The notes below the pieces were generated by a model. That model was not told the origin of the DNA and searched no databases. It saw nothing but the letters and a program-made list of their open reading frames with translations. A program made the translations under genes and the position numbers. Shown here one piece after another: positions 10,401 to 25,602 of a stretch of 64,000 bases of DNA (position 1 is the stretch's first letter; each line of letters starts with the position of its first letter). The DNA lies in the NCBI GenBank assembly GCA_047967505.1, contig CM106541.1; one strand, given 5' to 3'. The stretch comes from Dipteris shenzhenensis (taxonomy: Eukaryota > Polypodiophyta > Polypodiopsida > Gleicheniales).

Positions 10401-13400
10401 CGATCTTCACGATGAGACTAGCGATGCAGGCTAGACTGAGCAAGGGATACGCCTCACTGGCTCGACTAGAGAGAGAGTGCTTTCACTCCCACTTCCACGA
10501 CCCTCGGACCAAGGCTCTTCTCTTCGACTCCTTGGTCCGACCAGCCAGTATGTATGGCAGCCCTTGTTGGGGGCCTGACATGTCAACGATAGAGTGGACA
10601 CAGGTGGAGCGCTTGCAGATCCAAATGCTCTCACGGATGATCCGAGGGAAACCGTCTGTACCACATCACATCATTCAGGCCGAGTTTGGTGCTTCTCCAC
10701 TCCAGCTAGATGCAGCCTTTCAGACCATCACATATCTACACCCGGTTAGATCATATGGGGACTGCACATTAGGGAGACAAAGGTTGCCATGGTTGGCTCT
10801 TGATTCCTCCATGAGGTTGACAGCAGAGGGAGACGAGCGATGCTGGTATGCACGGGTTCACAGATGGTTTGTGAGACTAGGGTTCCACATCAATAGGATA
10901 CCTCCTTTTCAATATAGTTTAGATTCCCCTCTGGTACTCCCACCCACCATCCCGATTGGGCCACATACCAACCAGGTCATTCGAGAGGATCTCCTGCAAC
11001 TACACACCTTTAGGACCTGGTTGGAGCCGAGGAAGCTTCCAGTGAAGCTGAGTTTCTACAGAGATTATTGTCTTCGCATTTCGGAGGAGGGATTCATCAC
11101 ACCACCGGGGTACACTGAGCTTCATATGCCTCACTACGGATCTCCATTGGACAGTTTCGGGTATCATCACACCGCCTCCGCATAGAGAGTGGCAGAGCAG
11201 AGGGGATTCCTAGGGAGCATCGCTTATGCATATTGTGCGACTGTCAGGAGGTTGAGTCGGAGGAGTATTTTATTTCCACTTTTTGGTCTCAATTTGATTT
11301 GGTATGTGCCACGTGGAAGGTATAATGCGTACATTTTTACAATCCCTACTAGTGACTACGTATGAAAAATGACGCACGTACTAACCAAATACGCATGTGG
11401 GCTTATCTGTTGGGGATGAAACTTTGCACGGCTCTTAGGCTATTTTAGACCTACATCCATGCAAGATTTGGTCTCCAACTGATTTGGTATGTGCCACGTG
11501 GGAGGTATAATACGTACATTTTTACAATCCCTACTAGTAACTACGTATGAAAAATAGCGCACGTACTAACCAAATACGTATGTGGACTTATCTGTTGGGG
11601 ATGAAACTTTGCACAACTCTTAGGCTACCCTAGACATACATCCATGCAAGATTTGGTCTCCAACTGATTTGGTATGTGCCACGTGGAAGGTATAATGTGT
11701 ACATTTTTACAATCCCTACTAGTGACTAAGTATGAAAAATGGCGCATATACTAACCAAATATGCATGTGGACTTATCTATTGGGGATGAAACTTTGTACA
11801 GCTCTCAGGCTACCCTAGATCTACATCCACACAAGATTTGGTCTCCAACTGATTTGGTATGTGCCACGTGGAAGGTATAATGTGTACATTTTTACAATCC
11901 CTACTAGTGACTACATATGAAAAATGGCGCACGTACTACCCAAATACACATGTGGACTTATCTGTTGGGGACTCAAACTCTAGACTCAGACAACAATGCC
12001 TCCAACTCTGCAATCTGTGCATCTCGAGTGAGTCCGACATAGAGAGTACAGGGCTTGGCCACATCATCAGACACCTCTCAGAGCAGGATCAAAGAGTTCT
12101 TCCCATCAAGTGACATTGATTGTCCAGTCTCTAGCCGCCAACGTGACAAAGACCCCGACCCACCAACGATCACAGCACGACACACGAGATAGAGGGGACA
12201 CACAAATCACTCTCGAGGACCTCCCGTCATCATGGTTGTTAAAACACTCGTGTCTTATGATAAGACACCTAAGACACGTGTCTTACCTTAAGACACCTTT
12301 AGACACTCTTGCGTTTGTTTTTTTTTTTTCGTGGGTGGGGAGTAACAACACACATTGAGTTTGACTTAGCCATGCTATCATTGAAGGTGACTTTGGATCT
12401 AGCAGTAGCAGTGACCTCATAGATTCAGATTAGGATGAATCTTCAGAGATTTGAGTCTTGAGAGTCGAAAGCTTCCTTTCAATTATATATATCGAGATGC
12501 AGTTTTCATTCATGTCACATGTGACAAGATTCAATTGTCAGTTTAAACCTTTAAGTACTCAAAACTTGTGAACTCTTCAGTCGTGAGTCTTAACTTTAAC
12601 TTTTAAGTCTTGAGTGACGAGTCTTGACTCTTAACTACATTGTACAAGTGCATTGTTTCTTCTTGCATTATTTAAGTGTAGCTTATTGTACTTCTAGAAT
12701 CTAGCAGCTAGCTATGCTAGCAAGTTGTACATTTGTATACTTATACATATATTAATTAAATATTTATTATTATAACCACAATGGCGTGTCTTACGTGTCT
12801 TATCTTTAAGACACTTTAGACACTCGTGTCTGAAGCGTGTCTAACGTGTCGTGTCTTAACGTGTCTTACAACCATGCCCATCATTGTTTAGACCCGGGAT
12901 ACGTCCCACGGGAGTCACGGTGGCTCTAGTCTTGCGTCGAGCCTCGTCCAGGAGACCGAGATGCACGGCACCCCTTGACGGGCACCAGCGTCCCATCACC
13001 GGCTATGCACCAGCCAGGGGGACATGACATACGGAGGATTCCGCTCCGCTCGTCCTTTTCTTTTCATTGTTACATCTAGATGTATTTGATTATGTATGAT
13101 CAAACTTAGGATTCAGCACGGGTGATGATGCTCGTTTCAGTAGCTCCACCCTTACTGTGATTTGTATCAGGTTTTCTTTCAGTCTCATAGACCCATCGAT
13201 CTTCTGAAGACTGTAATAAAATTTATTTCTTTCTTTCTGTCTTTCACCCTGTGCATCGGGAAATTGGTAGAGGCTCTTTCAGCTCCTGGAGGCCCTCAAG
13301 CCCTACCGCCACAAAAGTGCCCAGGTCAACACCATTTCAATTGCCCCCTTGCGGTGGCCTTTCAGGAGATCTTCGACTCAAGATTTCTTCCCAAGTCGCT

Positions 13401-16400
13401 TGGTCAAGGCTGGATTTGTTTGATCCCGGAAGGGCAAGACCGTATAGATATCCCAATAGTGATGCTCGATCTCCCTTTTGGGCACTTGCCTACAAGATTT
13501 TGGCTAGGTCTTGAGTCTGCAATTGCACCCTCACTCCCCGACATTATCCATGACATGCAGACAGGTTTTGTTCAGGAATGCAGCATCTTGGAAAACATCT
13601 TCACGTTCTAGGAGGCAGTGTGAGGAGTCTCAACCTATCACAGTCCTTTTGGACTTTACCATGCGAGTGGATTTCATTCAAGGGTCTCCCTTTATACAAG
13701 GAGTTCAAGTTAGATGCTTATAGAAGGTTATACTAGGAAGGCCTTTTCCTTTTGCCACTCAGTGTACCATGGCTGCCCTCTAGCCCCGTTCTCTTTCTTC
13801 ATCATGGCAGATGCTTTGGGCTATTTTCTCTGTTCTCAGTAATGAAACAGGGAATGGAAGGTCTGAGGACTGCATTACAAGGCATCTAAGAAAGTTGGAT
13901 ACCATGACTGAGAAGGTGCTGCCACCCACCATAGGGCAGACATAGCAGTAATCTGCCATGTCTGCATTGCTGCGTCTCTGTTCTCAACCTTGTTCAGAAG
14001 TCATGGCTAGTCTATGTAGCTTACCATCTCATAATTGTAAAACTGTTGCAGCTGTCCAATGCTAACAGAGCCGTCAGATTATCTTCTACCCCGTAAATGT
14101 TTACTTGAGCTCAATGTTGGTCATAAAGGTACCAGGTCAACCATGCTTATCAACTTTAGCTTCCCACAACCGTATTTCCTGGAAAATTACCAGATAGCCC
14201 TATTTGGGGCTACTGTTAGCCATATACATCAATAACTATGCAAACACACACCAGATTTGCACTTCTTAGTTAAAACCCAAGGATGCCAACACATGAGAGC
14301 TTACCTGACAAGGGATGCGTGACATGTGCCCAAGCCTTAACCGAAGTTGCTGGTCTGTTAGATCAGAACTAAACATATCATCATCTCCCATGTAGGCACA
14401 AAGAGAATGGTACCTTTACATCCGACAGTGAAATTCGTAAGCATTGAAAGAAGGCACCACCTGACTTGTACATTGCTGAAATCCTGTTAATTCATGGTGA
14501 TACTATTCTAGTGAACATTAAGGGACTACAATTAGGCTCTCAGGCAGTCTCATGTAGGGCCTTGATGAGTCTGAGTGATGACAAATACTGAAACTGCATT
14601 GTACTTAGCAAATAGTGAAAAGGGAGGAAGGTTGTAGCACAGATCGAGGTGCTCTACTGAAACAAATGTATGCATTTTCAGGAATTTTTACGTTGAGGTA
14701 CAAGCAAGGAACAAGTAACACCATTGACAGAAGAAATTTGCACAGACTATCAACAAAACATAAGAGATCAGGGCTTGTATTGGCTGGCGAATGAGCATAA
14801 GGTTGAGAGAAAAGCAAGCAGCAAGTCACATGATCGATAGCACAGACTATAACACTCATTGAAGAACTTACAGTTCAGATGATCGGTGACATAGGCCAAG
14901 CACAACAAATCACGCTCCGACAACCCTCGGGCAGGAAAGAAAACTCAGAATGCAAAAGGCCCCCACTTCTATTTCTGTTTTCTTCAAATTTTTACTAATA
15001 TGATATAGAAGAAAAAGTGGACATATTGAAAGCCACAATAGGTTGACAAAATATATTGTATTCGCCATGTAGTTCCTTAGCTTGCAGTTGAGTTCTCCTG
15101 TTATTTGGCTGCTCAGCATCACCAGATCCTATGCTTTCAAGATTGCTGCAATTGCAGATTAAAATCCAACCCTAGGCTTTGCAAAATTTTGGTGATGGAG
15201 TACGATTCTGTAACACTTCCTTTCATTTGCAAAGACTGCAAGGAAAGCACTATCTTCTGGACACTTTCGTGCTTGTTCATACTTTGCCACTTCTCAGTTT
15301 GTTCACAGATAGTAAAAGGTTCACAAGATTACATCTCGATCTACAGAGCATCTGTATCCTCCAGGATCTGGTAATATATATACATCTAGATGAATCCGGA
15401 AACATGCACAAACTCATCCTCTAAAAACACAACATGGTGCAGTTTTAATCTCATGATAGTCATTCATAAGATTGAAACCATAATCTCTGGTAATGACTGT
15501 ACAGATTAACAGATAGTTGCAATTTGAATGATACAAGTGATCCAACTGAGTTTATTTAATGACATTTGATGGGCTTCTTTTTAAAATTTTATAACACCCT
15601 TGCATTTCACAACCATTCCAAACACCAGCATTTGCGCACACATAATATGTTTTAACAGCTGGTCACATCGTACTTCTGAGAAATACAGAGACCTCTACTA
15701 ATTTAATCAAAAGATCAAAGTTACAGATATTTTGAAAGCTTTCTCTGTTTCGGTGGCTGGTTACCCAGCTCAAACGCCTTAAAGCTCTGAACTTCACATA
15801 TTTCACCGAGAAGCCTTTCGTTGGCCATGAATACTTCGTTTCTTACATCAATACATTATACATTGTTACATACATTAATGGTTATACATCTTACCTATAG
15901 GCAGTAATTGGAGCTTCTGGAGATGCTTCCCGAGGCATAAGGTCCATGGATCTGCCTGCTTTGATCATGTCATCTGCTAAGTCTATCAGAGCTGCTGTAC
16001 CAGGAATAGTTGCCCTATACTCCCTATCACTAACAGGAGCCTGCCCAAGAACAAAAGCAGACAAAATCTAAGTCTGCAGAGACAATGCCTTGACAACATA
16101 GTGTCTTTAGGAGCTTGAAAAACTTTTGAGTAGGGACAAACTGTACTAGACAGACAATGCATTTCACCATAAATACGAATCTACCTTTACTCTAATCAAT
16201 AGGCCAAGCATTATTCATAACGTAATGCATAGACACATACAACAAGCATGCACAAAGAAATGAATATACAGAGTTCATGTGTACAACAGAGTATGGGGCT
16301 TTGCACCTGTAAAATAGCACCTCTTACAGCTCTGGAGTAGTTACTTCCCATTCGCATGTAATGCACAATATCCTGGTATTCACATAGGATCAGGCTTGTT

Positions 16401-19400
16401 TCAGGAGAATGCATATTTGACTGTGAGACTATTTCAGTAAAAAGATTCCATCAGAAGCATGAGCAGAAGGAAGTTCCTTCAAAAGCAACCATGACCCTCA
16501 GGCAAAAATGGACACAAATCTCAACAATGCAGTGCAGACGTGTAGTCAATGAGCTATGACTTGGGATATTGGTTGAATTCCCTTACTTGACAACCAGTGC
16601 TATGCCCAAGAAGCATAACACCATTTGAGCCCTCCTTATCTATCAAATAAGTAATAAGTTGATCAACCTCCATTGCATCCTGCAGAGAGAGTATAGCATT
16701 AACAGACTACTAGCAGAAAGCTTGATTTAGATTCAGCCAAAACAATGGCTACCCCTTTTTCTAAATCAAGAAACCTTTGAACCACTAGTTTCCACAGCAG
16801 GAGTGATTGTACGTCATCAGTAGACTCTGGTTATTACTCTAAAAATAAAGATCTTTTTATTTATACCACATTGTGATAGATATCTGAAGGAGCACATCAA
16901 CGGACAATGCCTAAGATTGGAATAACAAAAAATTAACAAGATAAAGATGAAGGAATCCCAGGAAAAGGAGACAGGCTTCAGGCTCTTGCGCGACAGAGAT
17001 TTTATGAGAATCCTTCTACATGCATCCCCCCCCCCCCCTTCCCCCCCCCTTTCTTTCTTCTTCTCTTACCTTTATCCCTTGAACTCCAGCTTGGTTACAT
17101 ATTCCCTTTATTCACCGCTGAAAGTATATGGGGATCACACTACTGCAATGCATCTGGCGGGTTGTGGTTTTGAATGAAGATATAGGAGGAAAGGTATGTA
17201 CTCCAATTGGTTTGTTCGGGGTTTCTTAGGGGATGCCAAAATCTCTCTAGGCGGTGAGCCATGAGATCCGGAAACAGGGGGCTATAGCTGGCAACCTGAT
17301 CTTCTTTGTAATTCATCTTCAGCTCCTTTCAGGAGCTGTTTGTACAATTTTTTCAGCACATTAATAGAAATTACCTTTTCTTGAAAAAAAAATGTGCCCC
17401 AATAAAAGAAATTTTAAATTTCTATTAACATTACTTGGGGGAAAAGAGAGGGCTGGAAACTTTTTGTTTAGAAAAATGAGGATGAGGGAACATCTTCTAA
17501 GCAGGGGTAAGCCTTAGCCAAATGGCCAAACTCCTTGCAGTGTAGGCACTGGCCAGGTAAACATTGCTCATCTCAACAAAATTTGTTTAGCTTGCACTGC
17601 TGAATGAGAAAACTCCTGTAGAGAAAATACTGGCTGAATTGAAGAAACAAGGGGAACCAATACAGGAAGAGTGGTGGAAGGAAAAAAACAAGAAAGAAAA
17701 GTGGGAGAGGGAGAAAGAGAAGACACAGGGGGAATCAGAAAAAACCAGTATAAAAGACAGGATGCAACTATGGGAACAAAAGCTCACAGACTTTCTTCAC
17801 TATTGCCACCCCACGCTTAGCCATACCACACACACCACATAGGAAGCACAACACCTACCACGACATACACTTAGATCACAGCCTCTCACCGGCCTACTCT
17901 GGACGCCTAAACAGACTCCTAACCTACATCAATCACATACCACTCATAGAGGACCGTGCTGCCCTAATTAGTCGCACACTCCACTAGGGTGCCCTCCAAA
18001 TCTTTCCCCACACCACACGGTCCACTAGACCACCACCTCTTGGTTTCGTACCCTGCAACAATTGGTACGATGCAGAGTGCAAGGCTTATCGCCGATAGCT
18101 CCCACTTGAAACCAAATGTCACCTCCCAAACACACCAGACACGGTACGCAAGTACCGACATCTCGTACATCGGAAGAAGCAAGCATTTCTTCGTCGAAAT
18201 GAGGAGCTGCTGCACATCTTGTACAGCAACAACTCTAGACACGAGAGTCTGGCACACGTATGCACACCATCTTTATGATGTCCCATACCAGCCCACTCCA
18301 AATCTCATACACACGTGTCGCCCCACCACTTGCACGTTGTTCACCAGAGGGGGAGTCAAGGACGCGACATTGAAACTACACAATGGCCCAGCTAAGGATT
18401 ACGAGGGGATATGCATTGAGTTTATTGCATATGGGATCGACACGTTAGCCCCGATCCTAGCAAAGCTATTCAATGACGATGTTTGCCTTGGCTTCCCGAG
18501 CCTTTGTGGATTTCCGCAAAGCCTTTGACACAATACCTCGAGCTCGTCTCATTACACGCCTACAGACACTGGGATTTGATCAGGAGATCATCTGGGCAGT
18601 CATGGCACTGTATGAGAGAGTCTCAGGCCGAGTTCGGACAGGCGCAGGTTGGACAGATGAGATCTTGAGTACCATAGGAGTCAAACAGGGTTGTCCCTTA
18701 TCACCGACCCTGTTTGGCCTCCACATCGATGAGCTTGAGACTTTCACCGGGGCGTTCGGAGGGACCGGTTGATCACTTGCCGGGATCATCATAAGGATTC
18801 TTCTTTATGCGGATGATGTTTAGATGCCCCTTCGGTACTCCGACCCACCATCCCGATCGGGCCACACACCAACCAGGTCATTCGTGAGGATCTCCTACAG
18901 CTACACACCTTTAGGACCTAGTTGGAGCCGAGAAGACTTCCAGTGAAGATGAGTTTCTACAAAGATTACTATCTTCGTATTTCGAAGGAGGGATTCATCA
19001 CATATCAAAGACACTATCTCTTGATCACGAACCTCTATTCCTACGTTGAACAGATCACGGGCGATGGCACTCAATTATTCCACCCAGCCTACTCTCGTGG
19101 ATCACAGATTTTCGAATTCAATTCGTTCCTTTGTTTTTTCATGCTTATCCACGAGACCCTCAATTCCCTAGATAGTTCTCCTTGCCAAATGTCATCGTTT
19201 TAGCCTCTCCACTTGGTGCACCTTTTTACCCCTCTCTTGGGGCACATTTAAAACCACTTGCCCCTTGGCATTATTGCACATTTAGGTGCACCTAGGCCTT
19301 AGCACTCAGAACTACCTAGTCAATGCCATTTCACCCTCACCTAGGACCTTGGCAGTTACTTCTCTTGACCATTTCATTTACGTACATTAACTATTACAAA

Positions 19401-22400
19401 AGTTGGTCATCTAAGAGAAAATGCCCACCGATCTTTCCGAGGTCATGCTATCTCGGCTAGAGCATAACATTCCTTCCCTCTTCAAGCATCAGCATCCTCG
19501 ATGATGAAATCTGGGAACGCTCTCCGTAACTGGTATACGGATTCCCAGGTAGCTTCCGATAGAGGCTGACCATGCCATGCAACCAACACCGTGGGTATCT
19601 TCCGATTTCGTATTTGCATTGTTCCTCGGTCCAGGATCCTTGTTGGCTTGCGCCTTGCAATATCCTCTATCTCCTGAAACAAAACCACACCTTCGATTAG
19701 TGAGTCACCTGTATGCAAAAATTTCTTTAAGCGCGAAACATGAAAAACCGGGTGCACCTTACACCCCTGTGGCAATTCTAATTTATAGGCTACACTGCCT
19801 ATTCTCTTTAGAATTAACCACGGCCCACAGTATCGAGGTGATAACTTAGCACACTCTCCTGAAGTCAACGACTTCAAGTGCGAAGGAACTTTGAGAAAAA
19901 CTTTTTCTCCTTCCTTAAATACTCTTATAGACCGATTTTCATCCACATAAAACTTGGCTCTATCCATAACCTGACGGATATTAACTCTCGCAAGTGCTAG
20001 CATCTCCCGCATCTGAACTACAAAGTTCGCGGCACTAGGCACAATCTGAGGTACTCCAACTATAGTTGGATTTGCTAGTCTATAACCATAGTTCAGCTCA
20101 AACGGACTGAACCCGGTAGATGAATGTTTTCTATCATTGTAGGCAAACTCCAACAATGGCAACCACTTGTCCCACGTATGTTGCCTCAATGACACATATG
20201 CTCTCAGCATATCCTCTAAAGTCTGGTTGACTCTCTCCGTCTGACCATCCGTCTCAGGATGATCCCCACTACTCATTCCTAACTCAGTCCTTAGTGTCTC
20301 AAATACCGCTATCCAAAATGACCGGTAAATCTGACATCTCTCTCTGACACTATGGATCTAGGCAATCCATGCAGACGAAATATATGTCTAATGAACAAAT
20401 CCGCTACTTGCGGGGCACTAACAGACTCTCTAGTCGGAATGAAGTGAGCCATCTTGGTTAGACGATCAACCACCACAAGGATAGAATCATACCCTTGTTG
20501 TGTCGTAGGCAGTCCTACTATAAAGTCCATGGAAATGCTCTCCCACTTACTTAGTGGTATTTCCAAGGGCTGTAAAAGTCCGGGTGGCTTCACCCGCTCG
20601 GCCTTGCTTACCTGACACGAGAAACACCGTGTCACATATTCATGAATATGCTTTTTCATCTTTGGCCAAAAGAAATCTCGCTTCACGAGATCATATGTCT
20701 TTTCGACTCCTGGGTGTCCCGCACACAGGCTATCATGGCATTGTCGAATGACTCTTTGCCTGAGATCATTCTGACTAGGTACTACAACCTTGCCATTTCT
20801 AACTAGCATACCATCCCTTATGGTATATCTTGCATAAGTTTGGCCTTTTCTGGATGCCAGGTCATCCTTTTCATTTTCCCCGGGTTTTAACACATGAGCT
20901 TTAGGCCACAAGCTCTAGACAAACTCGTCCACCTTTTGAGTTTCTCTTATCTCGGTCATTAGAGCACTCTCTAATACCGTGAAACTCAGGTTATGCATAA
21001 TGCGAGACAACGCATCAGCTACCTTATTATCTTTTCCTCTTCGGTACCGAATCGTTAGATTAAACTCCTGCATGAGCTCTGTCCACCTAGCTTGGCGGCC
21101 CCTCAAGTCAGGCTGTTTACAAAAATGTTTCAGAGTATCATGATCCACATCCACATAAAACTCTGAACCATACAAATAATGCCTCCATGTTTTCAAAGCA
21201 TGGATGACAGCATACAACTCCAATTCATGAGTTGGCCAATTCCTTTGAGAGGGAGAAAGCTTCTTGCTTTCAAAGGCTACTGGCCTTCCCTCTTGAAGGA
21301 GGACTGCTCCTACCGCAATGCTACTTGCATCGGTTTCTAGGAACAACGGTTTCTGGGGATCAACTATTTTTAACACCGGTCCTAAGACCACAGCTTGTTT
21401 TATGGTGTTAAAACTTTCTTGTTGATTCTGTCCCCAAATAAAAGGTACTTTATCTGAGGTCAGATCAGTCAATGGCGATACTATTCCGGAATATCCTTTG
21501 ATATGCCTTCTATAAAACTGGACAAATCCCAAGAATGATCGCAAAAACGCGGTCAGACTCTGAGGCATTGGCCAAGTTAGTATCGCAGCCACTTTCTTCG
21601 GATCCATTTCTACCCCCTGTGGAGTAAATATGAACCCTAAATATTCAAGCCTAACCATACATAGTATAGTTTTCTTCTTATTCACATAAAGACTGGCTTT
21701 CCTCAAAGTACTGAACACTATTCTTAAGTGTTCACGATGCTTAGTAACACTTTTACTGAATATCAGGATATCGTCAATAAAATGTACTACGAACTTTCCG
21801 ATATACGGACGTAGTAAATCGTTCATAAGCATGACGAAGGTCGCTAGAGCATTGGTAAGTCCAAAGGGCATTACCAAAAACTCATAATGACCAAACCTGC
21901 TTCTGAAAGCGGTTTTATGCACATCCTCGGCTCTAATCCGGATCTCTGATGGTAGCCACACTTAAGATCTATCTTGCTGAAAATCACGGCTCCATGTAAT
22001 GCATCTAGCAAATCATCAATCCGAGCCATCGGATACCTGTGCTTAATAGTGATATTATTCAATGCTCTGTAATCTATACAGAGGCGAAACGTATCATCCT
22101 TTTTCTTCTTTGATATCACTGGCGAAGCAAAAGGTGAGAAACTTGGTTGAATCTGCCCCAACTTGAGGTATTCTTCCAGTTGTCTACGCACCTCCGCTTC
22201 TTCAGCAAAACTCATTCTATAGGGAGGTCTATTTACAGGTTCTGCCCCCGGAATCAGTTCAATCTTATGCTGAACTTTCCGCTCTGGAGGTAACCCATAA
22301 GGTAGTTCATCCCTAAAACATTCAGAAAACTCCTCTGTTATAAGATTAGCCAGCTTGGCCATCTCACCACTTTGCGTAACATCAAGTGCTAGCCGAAGAA

Positions 22401-25400
22401 TCATCAACCGGCTCTACCGATGCTGTGCAAAGGAATAAAAACTCTACTTGAGCTTTTCTGATTTCCATCACGAAAACCAACGGTCCCTAAGGTATATCTT
22501 TTTCACCTCGCAAGACATAAAGCACATCATTCATCTTGAATTGATATACGTGCTTTTTCCAATCAATGGCTGGATTCTTTCTAGAATGCCACGCCATACC
22601 CAGGGCTATATCTGCATGAGCAAGCTTGGTGATTTCAAAATCAAGCTTCTCAGCATAGTCCTGAATCCGAAGCTCCAACTGGGTAACCCTTTGGTCCCAT
22701 ACTTCAGTTGAACTTCCATCTGCCATCCTGACTGTATACGCATAGTCAGATGGGCTTGTTTTTAATTTCAGCCTCTTCATGAGCTTGGAGTTGAGCTTGG
22801 AGTTAATCACATTGTGAGTTGACGCCGAGTCAAACAACACAATGACATCATGATTGGCCACTTGCCCTTTCATTTTAATTAACTCCGTATCATTAAAGGC
22901 CGTATACCCCGTTGCTACGGGCTTAGATAGGATGTTATCAGGTGGTTATCAGGTGCACTCGTCACTAACTTAGCAACAGATACACATAACAAACAAGGTA
23001 CTAACCTCTGAGAAGGTCCCGCCAGTTGCATCTGCATATGTTCCGCATTGGGACTCTCCTGCATTTCCACGTCGCATTCAGATATTATCATATTAGCCGT
23101 GCGTCGGTCTTTATTCAGTGGGCAATCCTTCCACTGATGTCGCTGAAGGCAGCCGAAGCACAATCCTTCTTTTCTAGCTTTCTCTTTTTGTTCAGGGGTC
23201 AACAAGGACTTTGACCAAGCCCGGGCTGCCATTGGAGTTATTTTCCTTTTCACCCCAACGGTGATACTTGTTTTTACTGGTCCCTCAACCGGCTTCACCT
23301 GCTTGGTTTGGCCACTTGGCTGCGAGACACTTGTCTTTGAAATCCATTTCCTCTGAACTCCCCCTTTTTTCGAGTACTCATACTGAGTCCCTGCCTGCAC
23401 AAATCCACCAGATCTACCCCTGGCATCCTCATAGTTCAGGGCTACTGCAATAGATTCATCTAATGTAGTCACATATTTAGCCCGAACTTCCATTTTGATT
23501 TTGTCGTTCAGTCCATAGATATAGTCTTTTAACTGAACCGACATAGGGAGAGGGTATGTTATTTTCATGACACATTCCCTGAATTTGTCAGTGTACTCTG
23601 CCACTGACAGACTCCTCTGACGAAGATCTCTATAAGCATCCCAAGCTCGGGAGTCTTCATCAGGTGGGAGAAAGTGTTTCTTGAATTCAGCTTTAAACCC
23701 TTTCCAGGTGGTTGGAGCAACTTGATCCTTCTGTTGCTTTATCCACCATCTGTCCGCTGCCTCAATAAACAGGTGTGTGGCCTCGCGGATTTTCTTTAGG
23801 TCGGATCTAATTTCACAAATGGCAAAGGCTTCTTCCCACTTGTGTAACCAAACCTCGATCACATCAGAGCTGCGCTCGGTCATCCGACCAGCGTACTTCT
23901 CCGGTCTATAATTAGCGATACTGCGCACTTTGACCCTTGCGCGCTCTAATGAATGTATACTGGGCTCTGGCTCTGCTGGAGCTTTGCCCTTATCAATTCT
24001 CGACGGTCTAGCCGCCGACAAGGCTTGTACCATCTCCCTTATCTCATTTTGACCTGCATTCACTTGAAGCTGCTGGTTCATAACCTGCTGTAAAGCATCT
24101 TCTAATATCGAAATCCTAACCAATCAAAGTAGGTGTTGCATGATGTGACATCTGTTGTGTTGACTGTACTCTAGACTCACTAGGATTCACCCTCGAATTC
24201 TGCCCTTCTGTCTCCATAGGTTCAAATGGAAATGGTTTTTTTTTTTTAATAATTTTTCTTTCTAAAACCCAATGACGCTTTTCCCTATACTAGGGAATTT
24301 CCTGCAATCTGATCCCGACTAAAGCACACAGGCATATGCACAGGCATAATCTGTCCCTGCTACAACATTAAAGCCTCATGCACGCTGATAGTTCTCCTTG
24401 CCAAATGTCATCGTTTTAGCCTCTCCACTTGGTGCACCATTTTACCCCTCTCTTGGGGCACATTTAAAACCACTTGCCCCTTGGCATTATTGCACATTTA
24501 GGTGCACCTAGGCCTTAGCAACCTAGTCAATGCCATTTCACCCTCACCTAGGACCTTAGCAGTTACTTCTCTTGACCATTTCATTTACGTACATTAACTA
24601 TTACAAAAGTTGGTCATCTAAGAGAAAATGCCCACCGATCTTTCCGAGGTCATGCTATCTCGGCTAGAGCATAACATCACACCACCGGGATACACTGAGC
24701 TTCATATGCCTCACTCACTACGGATCTCCATCAGATAGTTTCGGGTATCATCACACCGCCTCCGCATAGAGAGCGGCAGAGCAGAGGGGATTCCTAGGGA
24801 GCATCGCTTATGCATATTGTGCGACTGTCAGGAGGTCGAGTCGGAGAAGCATTTTATTTTCAGGTGCCCAGTGTACTACGAGATCCGAGGTTGCTACAAC
24901 TACCTCTTTAGAGACAGCTTCGGGCTCCTTTCCCGATTCCTCGCCTACCCAGATCAGAGATGCCTCACGGCCTTCATTCACGAGGGGGTCCGGCACAAAG
25001 GGTACTTACTCAGGCGACGGGGCTTGGCCACATCATCAGACACCTCTCAGAGCAAGATCACAGAGTTCTTCTCATCAAGTGACATTGATCGTCCAGTCTC
25101 TAGCCGCAAACGTGACAGAGACCCCGACGCGACGACCGCAGCACGACACATGAGACATCGAGAGGACACACAAATCACTCTGGGGGACCTCCCATCATCG
25201 TTTAGACCCGAGATACGTCGGGAGTCACGGTGGCTCTGGTCTTGCGTCGAGCCTCGTCCAGGAGACCGAGACGTACAGCACCCCTTGATGGGCACCAACG
25301 TCCCATCACCGGCTATGCACCAGCTAGGGCGACATGACATACGGAGGATTCCGCTTCACTCCAGTCCTTTTCTTTTCATTGTTACGTCCAGATGTATTTG

Positions 25401-25535
25401 ATTTGATTATGTATGATCAGACTTAGGATTCAGCATAGGTGATGATGCTCATTTCAGTAGCTCCACCCTTACTATGATTTGTATCAAGTTTTCTTTCAGT
25501 CTCATAGACCCATCGGTCTTCCGAAGACTCTAATA

Positions 25536-25602
<67 letters not shown>

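Larger units (their letters stand above)
19003..24676 (-). mobile_element. Ty3/gypsy element G1, nearly complete
   Basis: Minus-strand order is 5' LTR, gag, protease, RT, RNase H, integrase with a chromodomain-like end, 3' LTR. The TSD is tcaca. Over the 290 bp shared by the two LTRs only two substitutions and one 9-bp indel were seen, so insertion was recent. Even so, gag, RT, the RH-INT junction and INT each carry a break, which suggests it was mobilised in trans or broke soon after insertion. It splits LINE-A copy 2. Confidence 0.93.

Noticed and set aside
11282-11971. Regular spaced repeats considered as a CRISPR-like array
   Set aside because: The whole 185-bp unit repeats, with no short repeat/unique spacer pattern, and the genome is a plant's.
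17639-17842. Lys/Glu-rich 67-codon open frame
   Set aside because: Low-complexity purine-rich DNA at the border of LINE-A copy 2.
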